Source of the DNA: JADLHS01 sp964553795
GTDB taxonomy: Bacteria > Verrucomicrobiota > Verrucomicrobiia > Limisphaerales > JADLHS01
Reading direction: 5' to 3'
Assembly (NCBI GenBank): GCA_964553795.1
Contig: CAZKMR010000006.1
Location: 1-64,000 of the forward strand
Length of the DNA: 64,000 bases
Positions 1 to 7,057 of this stretch are shown here, one piece after another. Each line of letters opens with the position of its first letter. Position 1 is the stretch's first letter. A program made the position numbers and the translations under genes. Under the pieces are notes generated by a model, which was not told the DNA's origin, ran no database searches, and worked only from the letters and a program-made list of their open reading frames with translations.

Positions 1-889
1 TGAAATCCGGCACTTTGGATTTGGCGGCCATGGCGATTTCAGCGTCAGCCAGGCGCACGTCGGCGGCCATTGCTTTGAGCCGAGGATTATGCGCGTACGC
101 GATGGTAAGCAATTCTTCGCCGGAAAAATTCAACGGGGTGCTTTCCAACGTCGTCGGCACTGCAGGATCAGGTTCGTCGTGGCGCAGTCCGAGCGCGCCT
201 TTGAATTGCGCCCGCAACGGCGCGCGGGAGTCCTCCAGATTCTCGATTTCCGTGGTGAGCTGATCTTTTTCGATCTGCGCGCGGTAAACGTCCTGTAACG
301 TCACTTTGCCCACTTCATTCTGCGTGCGTGCGATGGCCTCCAAATCTCCGAGCAACAGGAGGGTTTCGCGGTTGATGCGGATTTTCTCGCTCAGAAAATG
401 GAGATTGTAGAACGCGCGCTTGAGCTCGAACGCGGTCTGCAAAACAGCGGTTTCAAAAGCGAAGTATTTGCTCTCGCTCTCGGCGCTAGCCACGCGGGCC
501 GCGGCCTTGAGTTTGCCCGGGCCGGGAAACATTTGCATGAACCCGGGCATTACCGTCATGACGGTGTCCGCGATGTCGGTCTCGAAAGTGAGTTGTGGAT
601 CGGGCAAGGAACGTTCCACGGTGATGCGCTCCACGGACGCTGCCCAGTCAAAGTACGTTGCTTCGATCTTCGGCTGATTCAGCAAGGCGAACGCGATGTA
701 ATTGCTGAAGCTGCTTTCAGCGGTGAGTTCCGGCAACTGACGTGACTCGGGCCGATACGCCGTGGTGACCGTGGCGAGGTCGTGGCGCGCGGCGCGTTCG
801 TCCTTCGTCGTCAGCCCTCGGCAACCGGCGAGCGTCATCAAGCCGAAGGCGGCAAGTAAAATTAAGTTGAGCGAACCAAACTTTTTCAT
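1..889 (-). CDS. TolC-family outer-membrane efflux lipoprotein (C-terminus off the window)
   Basis: The ATG is at 889 and the frame stays open to the window edge, giving about 296 residues. The N-terminus is a lipoprotein signal with a lipobox-like LAGC around residues 20-23, so the mature protein is probably lipidated at that Cys. The rest is helix-rich and carries an outer-membrane-efflux pattern: NYIAFALLNQPKIEA near residue 58 and a second ELLTIAYAHNPRLKAM repeat near residue 256, the usual tandem ALxxNPxL-type motifs of TolC/CusC proteins. It is the last visible gene of a minus-strand set that starts with the copper ATPase, so a role as the outer-membrane channel of a metal RND (CusCBA-like) pump is likely. 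The RND and adaptor genes would lie outside the window. Family is confident; substrate is inferred from neighbours. Confidence 0.85.
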   Translation of the reverse strand, partial: MKKFGSLNLILLAAFGLMTLAGCRGLTTKDERAARHDLATVTTAYRPESRQLPELTAESSFSNYIAFALLNQPKIEATYFDWAASVERITVERSLPDPQLTFETDIADTVMTVMPGFMQMFPGPGKLKAAARVASAESESKYFAFETAVLQTAFELKRAFYNLHFLSEKIRINRETLLLLGDLEAIARTQNEVGKVTLQDVYRAQIEKDQLTTEIENLEDSRAPLRAQFKGALGLRHDEPDPAVPTTLESTPLNFSGEELLTIAYAHNPRLKAMAADVRLADAEIAMAAKSKVPDF

Positions 890-984
890 AGCAACAGGAA
901 CTCTGTTAAGCGCCACAAACAGGACGAAAAGAAACACCGCAGCGCGTCGGCGCGGGACACACTACGGGTGTGAAGAGCGAAAAC

Positions 985-1326
985 TCAGATCAGATAGGCG
1001 CAATGCCGCGTGAACAGCGGCACGGCCAGAACGGAAGAAACGGTTCGATTGGAAACGGAACGGACTGCCGATGAATCGGTCGGTAAGGTCCAGGCAACGA
1101 CCTTGGTCAGGATGGCGGAGAAATCGGTTAGGGTGGATGGCGAAACCGGGACGGCTGGAATCGGAGCGGCGGATGATGAAGATTCTTCCACGCAGCAGCA
1201 GGCTTTTTTGCCAGTGCAGCAACCGCAGGCTACCGGAGGCGATGCCGGAGAAAACGTTTGGGCAGACACCACCATTTGAAGCCAGATCACTGTCAGGCTG
1301 AGAATGATGGCGGCTGCCCGTTTCAT
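985..1326 (-). CDS. small exported Cys-rich protein of the copper locus
   Basis: This is a 113-residue protein with a clear signal peptide (MKRAAAIILSLTVIWLQMVV, cleavage near SAQ). Just after it sits a dense cysteine cluster, CGCCTGKKACCCVEE, which suggests periplasmic soft-metal binding. The rest is low-complexity Ser/Pro followed by a possible hydrophobic helix. It lies between a TRASH-like protein and the TolC-type gene on the same strand, a place where small Cys-rich proteins often occur in copper/silver efflux operons. I do not recognise a named family. A longer overlapping frame on the same strand (962-1360) has no signal peptide and is taken as a shadow. Confidence 0.6.
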   Translation of the reverse strand: MKRAAAIILSLTVIWLQMVVSAQTFSPASPPVACGCCTGKKACCCVEESSSSAAPIPAVPVSPSTLTDFSAILTKVVAWTLPTDSSAVRSVSNRTVSSVLAVPLFTRHCAYLI

Positions 1327-1382
1327 GGTTCTTTATCGCACGTGGTCGGATGAGTCGCAAATCGCTGCTTGCGATTCACGCG

Positions 1383-1691
1383 TCACTTTTTGTCAGTTTT
1401 TTTGTCGGACGCAAGCTTCTTGAGATATTTCGCGGGTTCTTTGTTGAAATCCTTGAGACAGGATTTGCAACAGAGTTTGATCTCCTGGCCTTCGTGGGTG
1501 AACACGTAAGGCTTGCCCATGCCGCCGAGTTTTTCATCGGAGACAATGCACTTTTCCAGCGGATAAGGCTTGGCGGCCTCCTTCTTGTCCTCGGCGCGGA
1601 GGGCTACCGGGCTCGCGAGATAGGCCGCCGCCAAGGCGATTGCGGTCAGGGGTTTTAGGAGTTTCATCGGTTGTTTGATTGTTACAGTCAT
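1383..1691 (-). CDS. exported TRASH/YHS-like metal-binding protein
   Basis: This is a 102-residue protein with a signal peptide; the natural start may be the internal ATG at 1667 (MKLLKPLTAIALAAAYLASP), as the eight residues before it look non-native. The mature part has the Cys pattern of TRASH/YHS treble-clef domains: KCIVSDEKLGGMGKP, then KLCCKSCLKDFNKEPAKYL. These domains bind Cu or other soft metals and often accompany CopA/CusA systems. It is 76 bp downstream of the copper ATPase on the same strand and is probably co-transcribed with it. A periplasmic metal buffer or chaperone role is inference. Confidence 0.75.
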   Translation of the reverse strand: MTVTIKQPMKLLKPLTAIALAAAYLASPVALRAEDKKEAAKPYPLEKCIVSDEKLGGMGKPYVFTHEGQEIKLCCKSCLKDFNKEPAKYLKKLASDKKTDKK

Positions 1692-1767
1692 ATTGATCTT
1701 ACACCGCGCGGCGGAAAACCACTCAAAACTTTTGTGCTTCCACCCAGCGGTTCACCCGCAAAACGAT

Positions 1768-4326
1768 TTACAGGTTGGCACGACGCAGGCGCAGAGCGTT
1801 GCCGATGACGGAAACCGAGCTCAAACTCATGGCCGCACCGGCAATGATCGGGCTGAGCAATGCGCCGAAGAACGGATAAAGCACCCCCGCCGCCACCGGA
1901 ATGCCTACCGCGTTATAGGCGAAGGCGAAGAAAAGATTTTGCCGAATATTTCGCATCATCGCCCGCCCCAGCCGGATGGCGCGCACAATTCCCTGCAAAT
2001 CGCCTTTGACCAGCGTTACGCCGGCGCTTTCCATGGCGATGTCCGTGCCTGTGCCCATCGCGATTCCTACGTCGGCTGCCGCCAACGCTGGGGCGTCATT
2101 AATGCCATCTCCGGCCATCGCGACGACATTTCCTGAGTCCTGCAACGATTTTACTTCCGCATGTTTATCGTGCGGCGTCACCCCGGCCCGGAAGTTTGCA
2201 ATCTCAAGCTGCCGCGCCACGGCGGCCGCCGTGCGCGGGTTGTCCCCCGTCAACATCCGAACTTCCACTCCGAGTTCGCGCAAAGTGGCCAATGCTGCTG
2301 GTGTGGTGGCTTTGATCGGATCCATCACCAGCAAGACACCAGCAGCGCGGCCATCCACTGCGACGAAGATTGCCGTCGCGGCCTTTTCCTGGTGCGGCGC
2401 CGCCAACGATTCGAGCGGTTCGACCTTTGCCACCCCGTTTGCCTGCAGGAAATCTGCCTTGCCCACCAACACTGTGCGCGGCCCAACTTTGCCGGTCACG
2501 CCGCCAGCCGTGGTTGATTGGAAGTCCTCCGCCGATTGAAGCTGTAGCTTTTGTTCCCGGGCGCCGCTAACAATCGCGTGCGCCAACGGATGTTCGCTGC
2601 TTTGCTCGACCGACGCGGCCAAACGCAGCACATCGGACTGGGAAAAATCTTCCACGGTTTCAACTTTGACCAACTTGGGTTTGCCTTCTGTGAGCGTTCC
2701 GGTTTTATCCACGGCCAATGTGTTAAGCAGGGCGAGTTTTTCGATCGCTTCGGCATTGCGGATCAACACCCCTAGTTGCGCTCCGCGACCAATCCCCACC
2801 ATCACGCTCATCGGGGTGGCCAGTCCCAATGCGCACGGGCAGGCGATGATCAACACGGCGACGGCATTGGTGATGGCATAAGCCAGGCGCGGTTCTGGTC
2901 CCCAGATCATCCAGGCGGTGAAAGTGATGGCCGCGACAATGAGCACGGTCGGGACAAACCACGCCGCCACTTTGTCCGCCAAGGCTTGGATGGGGGCGCG
3001 ACTGCGCTGGGCTTGCGCGACCAAGTTTACGATTTGCGCTAGCACCGTGGCTTCACCGACGTGTTCGGCCCGCATGACAATGCTGCCTGTGCTGTTGACG
3101 GTGCCGCCGGATACCTTGTCACCACTTCGTTTTTCCACCGGCAACGCCTCGCCGGTGAGCATAGATTCATCCACCGTCGTGCGCCCTTCCACCACGGCGC
3201 CGTCCACCGGAATTTTTTCGCCGGGCCGGATGCGCAGCAAGTCTCCCGGTTGCACCTCGTCGAGGGCCACGTCTTCATCGCCGTTTTCTGTGACCCGGCG
3301 CGCGGTTTTCGGCGCGAGCCCCAGCAAGGCCAGAATGGCGCCGCTGGTGCGCTGGCGGGCGCGCAGTTCCAAAACCTGTCCCAGCAACACGAGCACGGTA
3401 ATGACCGCTGCTGCTTCAAAATAAATTGCTGGTAAGCCGCCATGCCCGCTGCCTGGCGGAAACGCCTGCGGCATGAGCATGGCCGTCGCGCTGAAGAGGT
3501 AAGCCGACCCAACGCCGAGCGCGATCAAAGTAAACATGTTAAGGCTGCGATTCAGGATCGAGCGCCAGCCGCGAACGAAAAACGGCCAGCCCGCCCACAA
3601 CACCACTGGCGTGCTGAGAATAAATTGACCCCAGCGCGAAATGTTTCCCACCGCCCATTCGGCATGACGCCAAGCGGGGACAAGATGCGCCATCGCGACG
3701 ATGAAAACCGGCAATGCCAACGCTCCCCCAATCCATAGTCGCCGCGTCATGCTGCGCAATTCGGAATCCTCTTCCCCGGCATCGGCGGTCACGGTCTTCG
3801 GCTCCAGCGCCATGCCGCATTTCGGACAATCACCCGGATGATCCTGCTCGATCTCCGGGTGCATCGGACAGGTGTAGATGGTTTTTGCCGCGGGTTTCCA
3901 CGCGGGATTTCGTTCCAGCGCCATCCCGCATTTAGGGCAATCCCCTGGCTTGTCACTTTCGACACCGGGACACATCGGGCAAAAATATTTCGCCGCCGCG
4001 GAAGGGTTCACGGCAGAATGATCATGACCGTGGTGGCATTCGCCATGTGGGGAGTGATGGTGATGTTGGTGCTGCGGTGTTGTGGCTTCACCTTTTTGGT
4101 GGCAGCAGGAATGATCCGGCCCAGTCCTCTCAGGTTTAGGGCTGCCTTGTTCCGTCGGGGTGTTTTTTTTGTGGCAACAATCGCTATCCATTTGAGTCGG
4201 CGCGTCTGCCGACAGGAACTGCTTCCGACAGTGTTCGCTGCAGAAATAGAAGCGTTGACCGTCACGCTCGGCGGAAAGCGCTGTGGTTTCATCGACCATC
4301 ATGCCGCATATAGGATCTTTGCTCAT
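1768..4326 (-). CDS. copA: copper-translocating P1B-type ATPase
   Basis: The start chosen is the ATG at 4326 (MSKDPICGMMVDE), preceded by AAAGG at a good distance; an upstream ATG at 4380 lacks this support. The product has 852 residues. The N-terminus has a YHS domain (about 1-40), a Cys/His-rich linker with a CHHGHDH run, and two heavy-metal-binding domains of the CPMCP/CPMHP...GDCPKCGMALE type (about 113-180) in place of the usual CxxC HMA domains. Then come the eight-helix transport core, the TGE motif (MLTGEALPVEK), the membrane CPC motif (IIACPCALGLATP), the phosphorylation site DKTGTLTEG and the hinge GDGINDAPALA. It would export Cu(I) from the cytoplasm. It is divergent from the Cys-tailed ECF sigma at 4481 and heads the minus-strand metal set. 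Confidence 0.95.
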   Translation of the reverse strand: MSKDPICGMMVDETTALSAERDGQRFYFCSEHCRKQFLSADAPTQMDSDCCHKKNTPTEQGSPKPERTGPDHSCCHQKGEATTPQHQHHHHSPHGECHHGHDHSAVNPSAAAKYFCPMCPGVESDKPGDCPKCGMALERNPAWKPAAKTIYTCPMHPEIEQDHPGDCPKCGMALEPKTVTADAGEEDSELRSMTRRLWIGGALALPVFIVAMAHLVPAWRHAEWAVGNISRWGQFILSTPVVLWAGWPFFVRGWRSILNRSLNMFTLIALGVGSAYLFSATAMLMPQAFPPGSGHGGLPAIYFEAAAVITVLVLLGQVLELRARQRTSGAILALLGLAPKTARRVTENGDEDVALDEVQPGDLLRIRPGEKIPVDGAVVEGRTTVDESMLTGEALPVEKRSGDKVSGGTVNSTGSIVMRAEHVGEATVLAQIVNLVAQAQRSRAPIQALADKVAAWFVPTVLIVAAITFTAWMIWGPEPRLAYAITNAVAVLIIACPCALGLATPMSVMVGIGRGAQLGVLIRNAEAIEKLALLNTLAVDKTGTLTEGKPKLVKVETVEDFSQSDVLRLAASVEQSSEHPLAHAIVSGAREQKLQLQSAEDFQSTTAGGVTGKVGPRTVLVGKADFLQANGVAKVEPLESLAAPHQEKAATAIFVAVDGRAAGVLLVMDPIKATTPAALATLRELGVEVRMLTGDNPRTAAAVARQLEIANFRAGVTPHDKHAEVKSLQDSGNVVAMAGDGINDAPALAAADVGIAMGTGTDIAMESAGVTLVKGDLQGIVRAIRLGRAMMRNIRQNLFFAFAYNAVGIPVAAGVLYPFFGALLSPIIAGAAMSLSSVSVIGNALRLRRANL

Positions 4327-4360
4327 CGTGTTACCTTTCATTAGCTCCGGAGAGCGGGGC

Positions 4361-4396
4361 GCGTTTGCCAATATCTTCATTCACTATGGCAAACGC
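4361..4396. promoter_or_regulatory. 10-bp perfect inverted repeat in the copA / ECF sigma divergent promoter region
   Basis: GCGTTTGCCA (4361-4370) and TGGCAAACGC (4387-4396) are exact inverted copies separated by 16 bp. The repeat lies in the 154-bp space between the copA start (4326, minus) and the sigma start (4481, plus). Its position suggests an operator for a dimeric regulator. With a 16-nt loop and no T-run it does not look like a terminator. The regulator is not identified. Confidence 0.45.
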
Positions 4397-4480
4397 ACGG
4401 GCTGCGATTTCATTACAGTGAATCTTGCCAGAATCTTCGCCGGCTTTACGCGCTGCGTCCGCCCGCCTAAAATACTGCTT

Positions 4481-5008
4481 GTGAAGCACGTTGAAGCTCC
4501 GCTGCTGGCGAATCTCCAAACCTTTGTGGCTTTTGTCCGCAGTCGCATCGGTGACGCGCATCTGGCTGAAGATGTGGTGCAAGAGAGCCTGGTAAAAGCG
4601 TTGGCCGCGCTTAATCAACCGGCTCGGGAAGAAGACATCATTGCGTGGTTTTATCGCATCTTGCGCCACGCGATCATTGACCTGCATCGTCGCCGGGCGG
4701 TGAAACAGACGGCTTTGGAGCGATTGGAACAGGAACTGGATGCGCCGCCTGATCCTGAAGAACAACGGGTCGTTTGCGGTTGTGTCAAAAACCTGATTTC
4801 CACGCTGAAACCGGATTATGCGGAGCTGGTGCGCCGACTCGATTTGGAAAATGAATCTCCCGAACAGGTAGGCGTCGCGCTGGGAATGACCGCCAACAAC
4901 CTGCGGGTGCGCCATCATCGCGCCCGGCAGCAACTGCGGGAACGGCTGGAACAAACCTGCCGCCTCTGTGCCAGGCACGGCTGCTTGGATTGCACTTGTC
5001 ACGATTGA
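4481..5008 (+). CDS. ECF sigma factor with CxC linker and Cys-rich tail (CorE/ECF44-like)
   Basis: The GTG at 4481 is preferred because longer in-frame starts overlap copA and add no sigma-like sequence. The product has 175 residues. Region 2 covers about 10-72 (AEDVVQESLVKAL, then IIAWFYRILRHAIIDLHRRR) and region 4 about 104-157 (LVRRLDLENESPEQVGVALG, then NNLRVRHHRARQQLR). Two features mark it as CorE-like: a CxC pair at 99/101 in the linker, and a tail with Cys at 160, 163, 168, 171 and 173 (spacing C-x2-C-x4-C-x2-C-x-C). In Myxococcus CorE, metal binding to such cysteines switches the sigma factor on without an anti-sigma, and no anti-sigma gene is adjacent here. It is divergent from copA, so copper-dependent control of the copA set is a strong inference. 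Cu versus Cd/Zn specificity cannot be read. Confidence 0.85.
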   Translation: MKHVEAPLLANLQTFVAFVRSRIGDAHLAEDVVQESLVKALAALNQPAREEDIIAWFYRILRHAIIDLHRRRAVKQTALERLEQELDAPPDPEEQRVVCGCVKNLISTLKPDYAELVRRLDLENESPEQVGVALGMTANNLRVRHHRARQQLRERLEQTCRLCARHGCLDCTCHD

Positions 5009-5069
5009 AAATGCAAACGGAGAGAGCCGTTAGACTCTCCCCATCGGATTATGAGTACGCCAACGAAGG

Positions 5070-5516
5070 TTACTTCTTGTCCATGCCCGGTGTTGGACCG
5101 GAACCTTTCTTCATCACGCAACAAAAGGCGTCTTCACTGCCACATTGTTTACAGACATGCACAATCTTATCCGTTTTGGCCTTGCCGTGACCTTCAGTGA
5201 CGATCTTGTGTTGGCAGCCGGGACACTCATGGCGGGCAACGAGTTTGGTTTCCGGCTTGGCCCCGGTCTTGGTGGATGGCGCGACAATCGTGACCCAACT
5301 GTCCTTGCACTTGGGACACGACATCACGACCATGTCCCCGGCTTGCACGGCCTGGGCATCGGCGACGGTCTTGATGGCGTTCAATTGCAGCAGTTTTTGC
5401 GCGCCTTTAACCTGCTCCTGCGCCCCCACCGCACCGGGCAGCGATATCAGGCTTAAAACCGCGAGTAACGAGAGACTGCGGCCGAGGTTGCTGGTAAAGA
5501 AATGTTTCGTGTTCAT
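5070..5516 (-). CDS. exported Cys-rich protein of unknown function, metal-locus associated
   Basis: The ATG at 5516 begins a clean signal peptide (MNTKHFFTSNLGRSLSLLAV, cleavage near GAQ); an ATG 42 bp upstream would put charged residues before it. The product has 148 residues. The mature part has three CxxC pairs (CPKC, CPGC, CKQC) and a terminal FCCVMKKG, which suggests one or two structural or soft-metal sites of zinc-ribbon type. It is convergent with the CorE-like sigma and divergent from the cnrYXH-like operon. I do not recognise a named family. Periplasmic metal binding is inferred from composition and location. Confidence 0.75.
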   Translation of the reverse strand: MNTKHFFTSNLGRSLSLLAVLSLISLPGAVGAQEQVKGAQKLLQLNAIKTVADAQAVQAGDMVVMSCPKCKDSWVTIVAPSTKTGAKPETKLVARHECPGCQHKIVTEGHGKAKTDKIVHVCKQCGSEDAFCCVMKKGSGPTPGMDKK

Positions 5517-5553
5517 AGTTAATTTTGATTCTTGGTTGATGATTTGTTTGATG

Positions 5554-5659
5554 GGCAACTACCGGAGTTGCCACTGTTAAGCATTACCCCACGGGCGGGG
5601 ACTATCCCGCATGATTCACACGGAAAAACTTTGCGGGATTATGGGCGCACCGGGGTAAT
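5554..5659. promoter_or_regulatory. nested inverted repeats between the Cys-rich gene and the cnrYXH-like operon
   Basis: The 152-bp divergent spacer holds three perfect inverted repeats: GGCAACT/AGTTGCC (5554-5560 with 5566-5572), ATTACCCC/GGGGTAAT (5583-5590 with 5652-5659), and nested inside the last pair ATCCCGCA/TGCGGGAT (5604-5611 with 5632-5639). The outer pair ends 9 bp before the ATG at 5669. Operator or mRNA-structure roles are possible; neither is proven. Confidence 0.4.
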
Positions 5660-5668
5660 ACGACCCAA

Positions 5669-5995
5669 ATGAAAATGTCGAATTTCAAACCTGAGCCGGA
5701 CGATCTGAGCCGGTTGTTGCGAAAAGCGCGTCCCGCGCCTGCCCTGCCGCTACGCTTCCAGGAGAATGTCTGGAAACGCATCGAAACGGCGGATCGCCGT
5801 GGCGCTGCCGCAACTGAAGGAAACTGGGTGGAAGCGTTGGCGCTGTGGATTTTGCGACCACGTCTCGCGCTCGCCGTTGCCGCTGTGTTGGTGCTGGCCG
5901 GGCTAGGTTTGGGTTGGAGCAGCGGCGAACAACTCGCCCGCGCGGATTCACAAGCGCGCTACGTGAGCGCGGTCGCCCCGAGCATTCTGCGATGA
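5669..5995 (+). CDS. small single-pass membrane protein, probable anti-sigma factor (CnrY-like position)
   Basis: This is a 108-residue protein with a cytoplasmic N-terminal part of about 60 residues (LSRLLRKARPAPALPLRFQE, VWKRIE), one membrane helix at about 64-85 and a short periplasmic tail. There is no zinc-binding HxxxCxxC motif. It overlaps the next gene by ATGA (5992-5995) and begins a three-gene set anti-sigma, sensor, sigma. That order and these sizes match cnrY-cnrX-cnrH of Cupriavidus, where CnrY holds the sigma at the membrane. Anti-sigma function is inferred from topology and context, since such short anti-sigma factors share little sequence. The start could also be the ATG at 5675. 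Confidence 0.6.
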   Translation: MKMSNFKPEPDDLSRLLRKARPAPALPLRFQENVWKRIETADRRGAAATEGNWVEALALWILRPRLALAVAAVLVLAGLGLGWSSGEQLARADSQARYVSAVAPSILR

Positions 5996-6486
5996 AACGC
6001 GCCCCGCTCATTCTATTGCTCGCGTTGGCCGGAGGGATTGCCGTTTTCGCCGCGTCTTTTGTGGTGGCGCAGCGGCTGTGCGCCAAGCACGTGGCTAATG
6101 TGGCGGATGACCTGGATTGGCTGCGGTTGGAATTCAGTTTGAGCGATGCCGAATTAAAGCACGTGCGCAAATTGCACGAGGGTTATCTCCCCAAGTGCGC
6201 CGAGATGTGTCAGCAGATTGCTGCCAAGAAACGCGAATTGGAAACCGAACTCCTGGACGCGACGAATGTGACCACTGTCGCGGCCCAAAAGCTCACGGAA
6301 CTCGCCGCCCTGCGCGCGGAATGTCAGACGCGGATGTTGCGGCACTTTGTCGAAGTCAGCCAAGCCATGCCGCCGGAGCAGGGCCGCCGTTACTTCGCGG
6401 AGATGCAGCGATTGACCCTGGGTTTTCACGAGCAAATCGAGCAGTCCATGTCGTCTCCGGCGCACCATGAGCATGGGCACCACTGA
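5992..6486 (+). CDS. membrane-anchored periplasmic metal sensor (CnrX/CpxP-like)
   Basis: This 164-residue protein has an N-terminal anchor helix (about 5-25) and a helix-rich periplasmic domain. The order LDWLRLEFSLSDAELKHVRK, then a helix with repeated Glu/Arg, then RHFVEVSQAMPPEQGRRYFA is the pattern of the CnrX/NccX and CpxP/Spy heavy-metal sensor group. CnrX has an HxxxM metal pair in its last helix; here the His is kept (RHFVEV) but the Met position is Val, so ligands or metal may differ. The tail HHEHGHH can also bind metal. It sits between the putative anti-sigma and sigma genes with overlaps on both sides, so the three proteins are probably made together. Confidence 0.7.
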   Translation: MKRAPLILLLALAGGIAVFAASFVVAQRLCAKHVANVADDLDWLRLEFSLSDAELKHVRKLHEGYLPKCAEMCQQIAAKKRELETELLDATNVTTVAAQKLTELAALRAECQTRMLRHFVEVSQAMPPEQGRRYFAEMQRLTLGFHEQIEQSMSSPAHHEHGHH

Positions 6487-7057
6487 AACCGACGCGCAAG
6501 ACCGGGCCGACATGGAGCGATTAGCCGCGGGCCACGACGCGGCGTTGAACGACTTGATGACGCGCCACGCGACGGGAGTGTTTCATTTCCTGTGTCGGAT
6601 GTTGAACAACGAAGACGACGCGAACGATCTGGCGCAAGAGACGTTTGTCCGCGTGTTTCAGTCGCGCGCGTCGTTCGACTCCAGGAAGAAATTCTCCACC
6701 TGGCTATTCACGATTGCGGCCAATCTGGCGCGGAACCAAATCCGCTGGCGCACCCGGCATCCAAATATCTCGCTGGATGCGCCGGTGGGCGGGACCGAAG
6801 AACCGCTGGGCCATGCCCTGCCGGACACTCACGCAACTCCGAAAGAACAAGCCCTAGCCAGCGAACGTAATGCGGCGGTGCGCGCGGTGGTGAACGCCTT
6901 GCCCCCGGACATGCGCGAGGCGCTCGTCCTTTGCGAATGGGAGGAGCGGAGTGTGGCCGAAGCGGCGGAAATTCTGAAAGCCACGCCCAAAGCCGTCGAG
7001 TCGCGATTATATCGCGCACGGCAGTTATTGCGCGGGGAACTGAAGCGCTGGCTTTAA
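6467..7057 (+). CDS. ECF sigma factor (CnrH-like position)
   Basis: This is a 196-residue sigma-70 family protein; MGTTETD at 6473 is an alternative start. Region 2 spans about 25-95 (DDANDLAQETFVRVFQSRAS, FSTWLFTIAANLARN) and region 4 about 135-195 (LPPDMREALVLCEWEERSVA, AVESRLYRARQLLR). It has no Cys-rich tail, unlike the sigma at 4481. It overlaps the sensor gene by 20 bp, and its stop overlaps the convergent thiD stop by 4 bp. In cnr-type operons the sensor releases the sigma from the membrane anti-sigma when metal is present in the periplasm; the same circuit is inferred here. Targets could include the operon itself and nearby efflux genes. Confidence 0.88.
   Translation: MSMGTTETDAQDRADMERLAAGHDAALNDLMTRHATGVFHFLCRMLNNEDDANDLAQETFVRVFQSRASFDSRKKFSTWLFTIAANLARNQIRWRTRHPNISLDAPVGGTEEPLGHALPDTHATPKEQALASERNAAVRAVVNALPPDMREALVLCEWEERSVAEAAEILKATPKAVESRLYRARQLLRGELKRWL

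Noticed and set aside
962..1360. 132-codon minus-strand frame overlapping the Cys-rich gene
   Set aside because: It lacks a signal peptide or domain and is a shadow of the 985-1326 gene.
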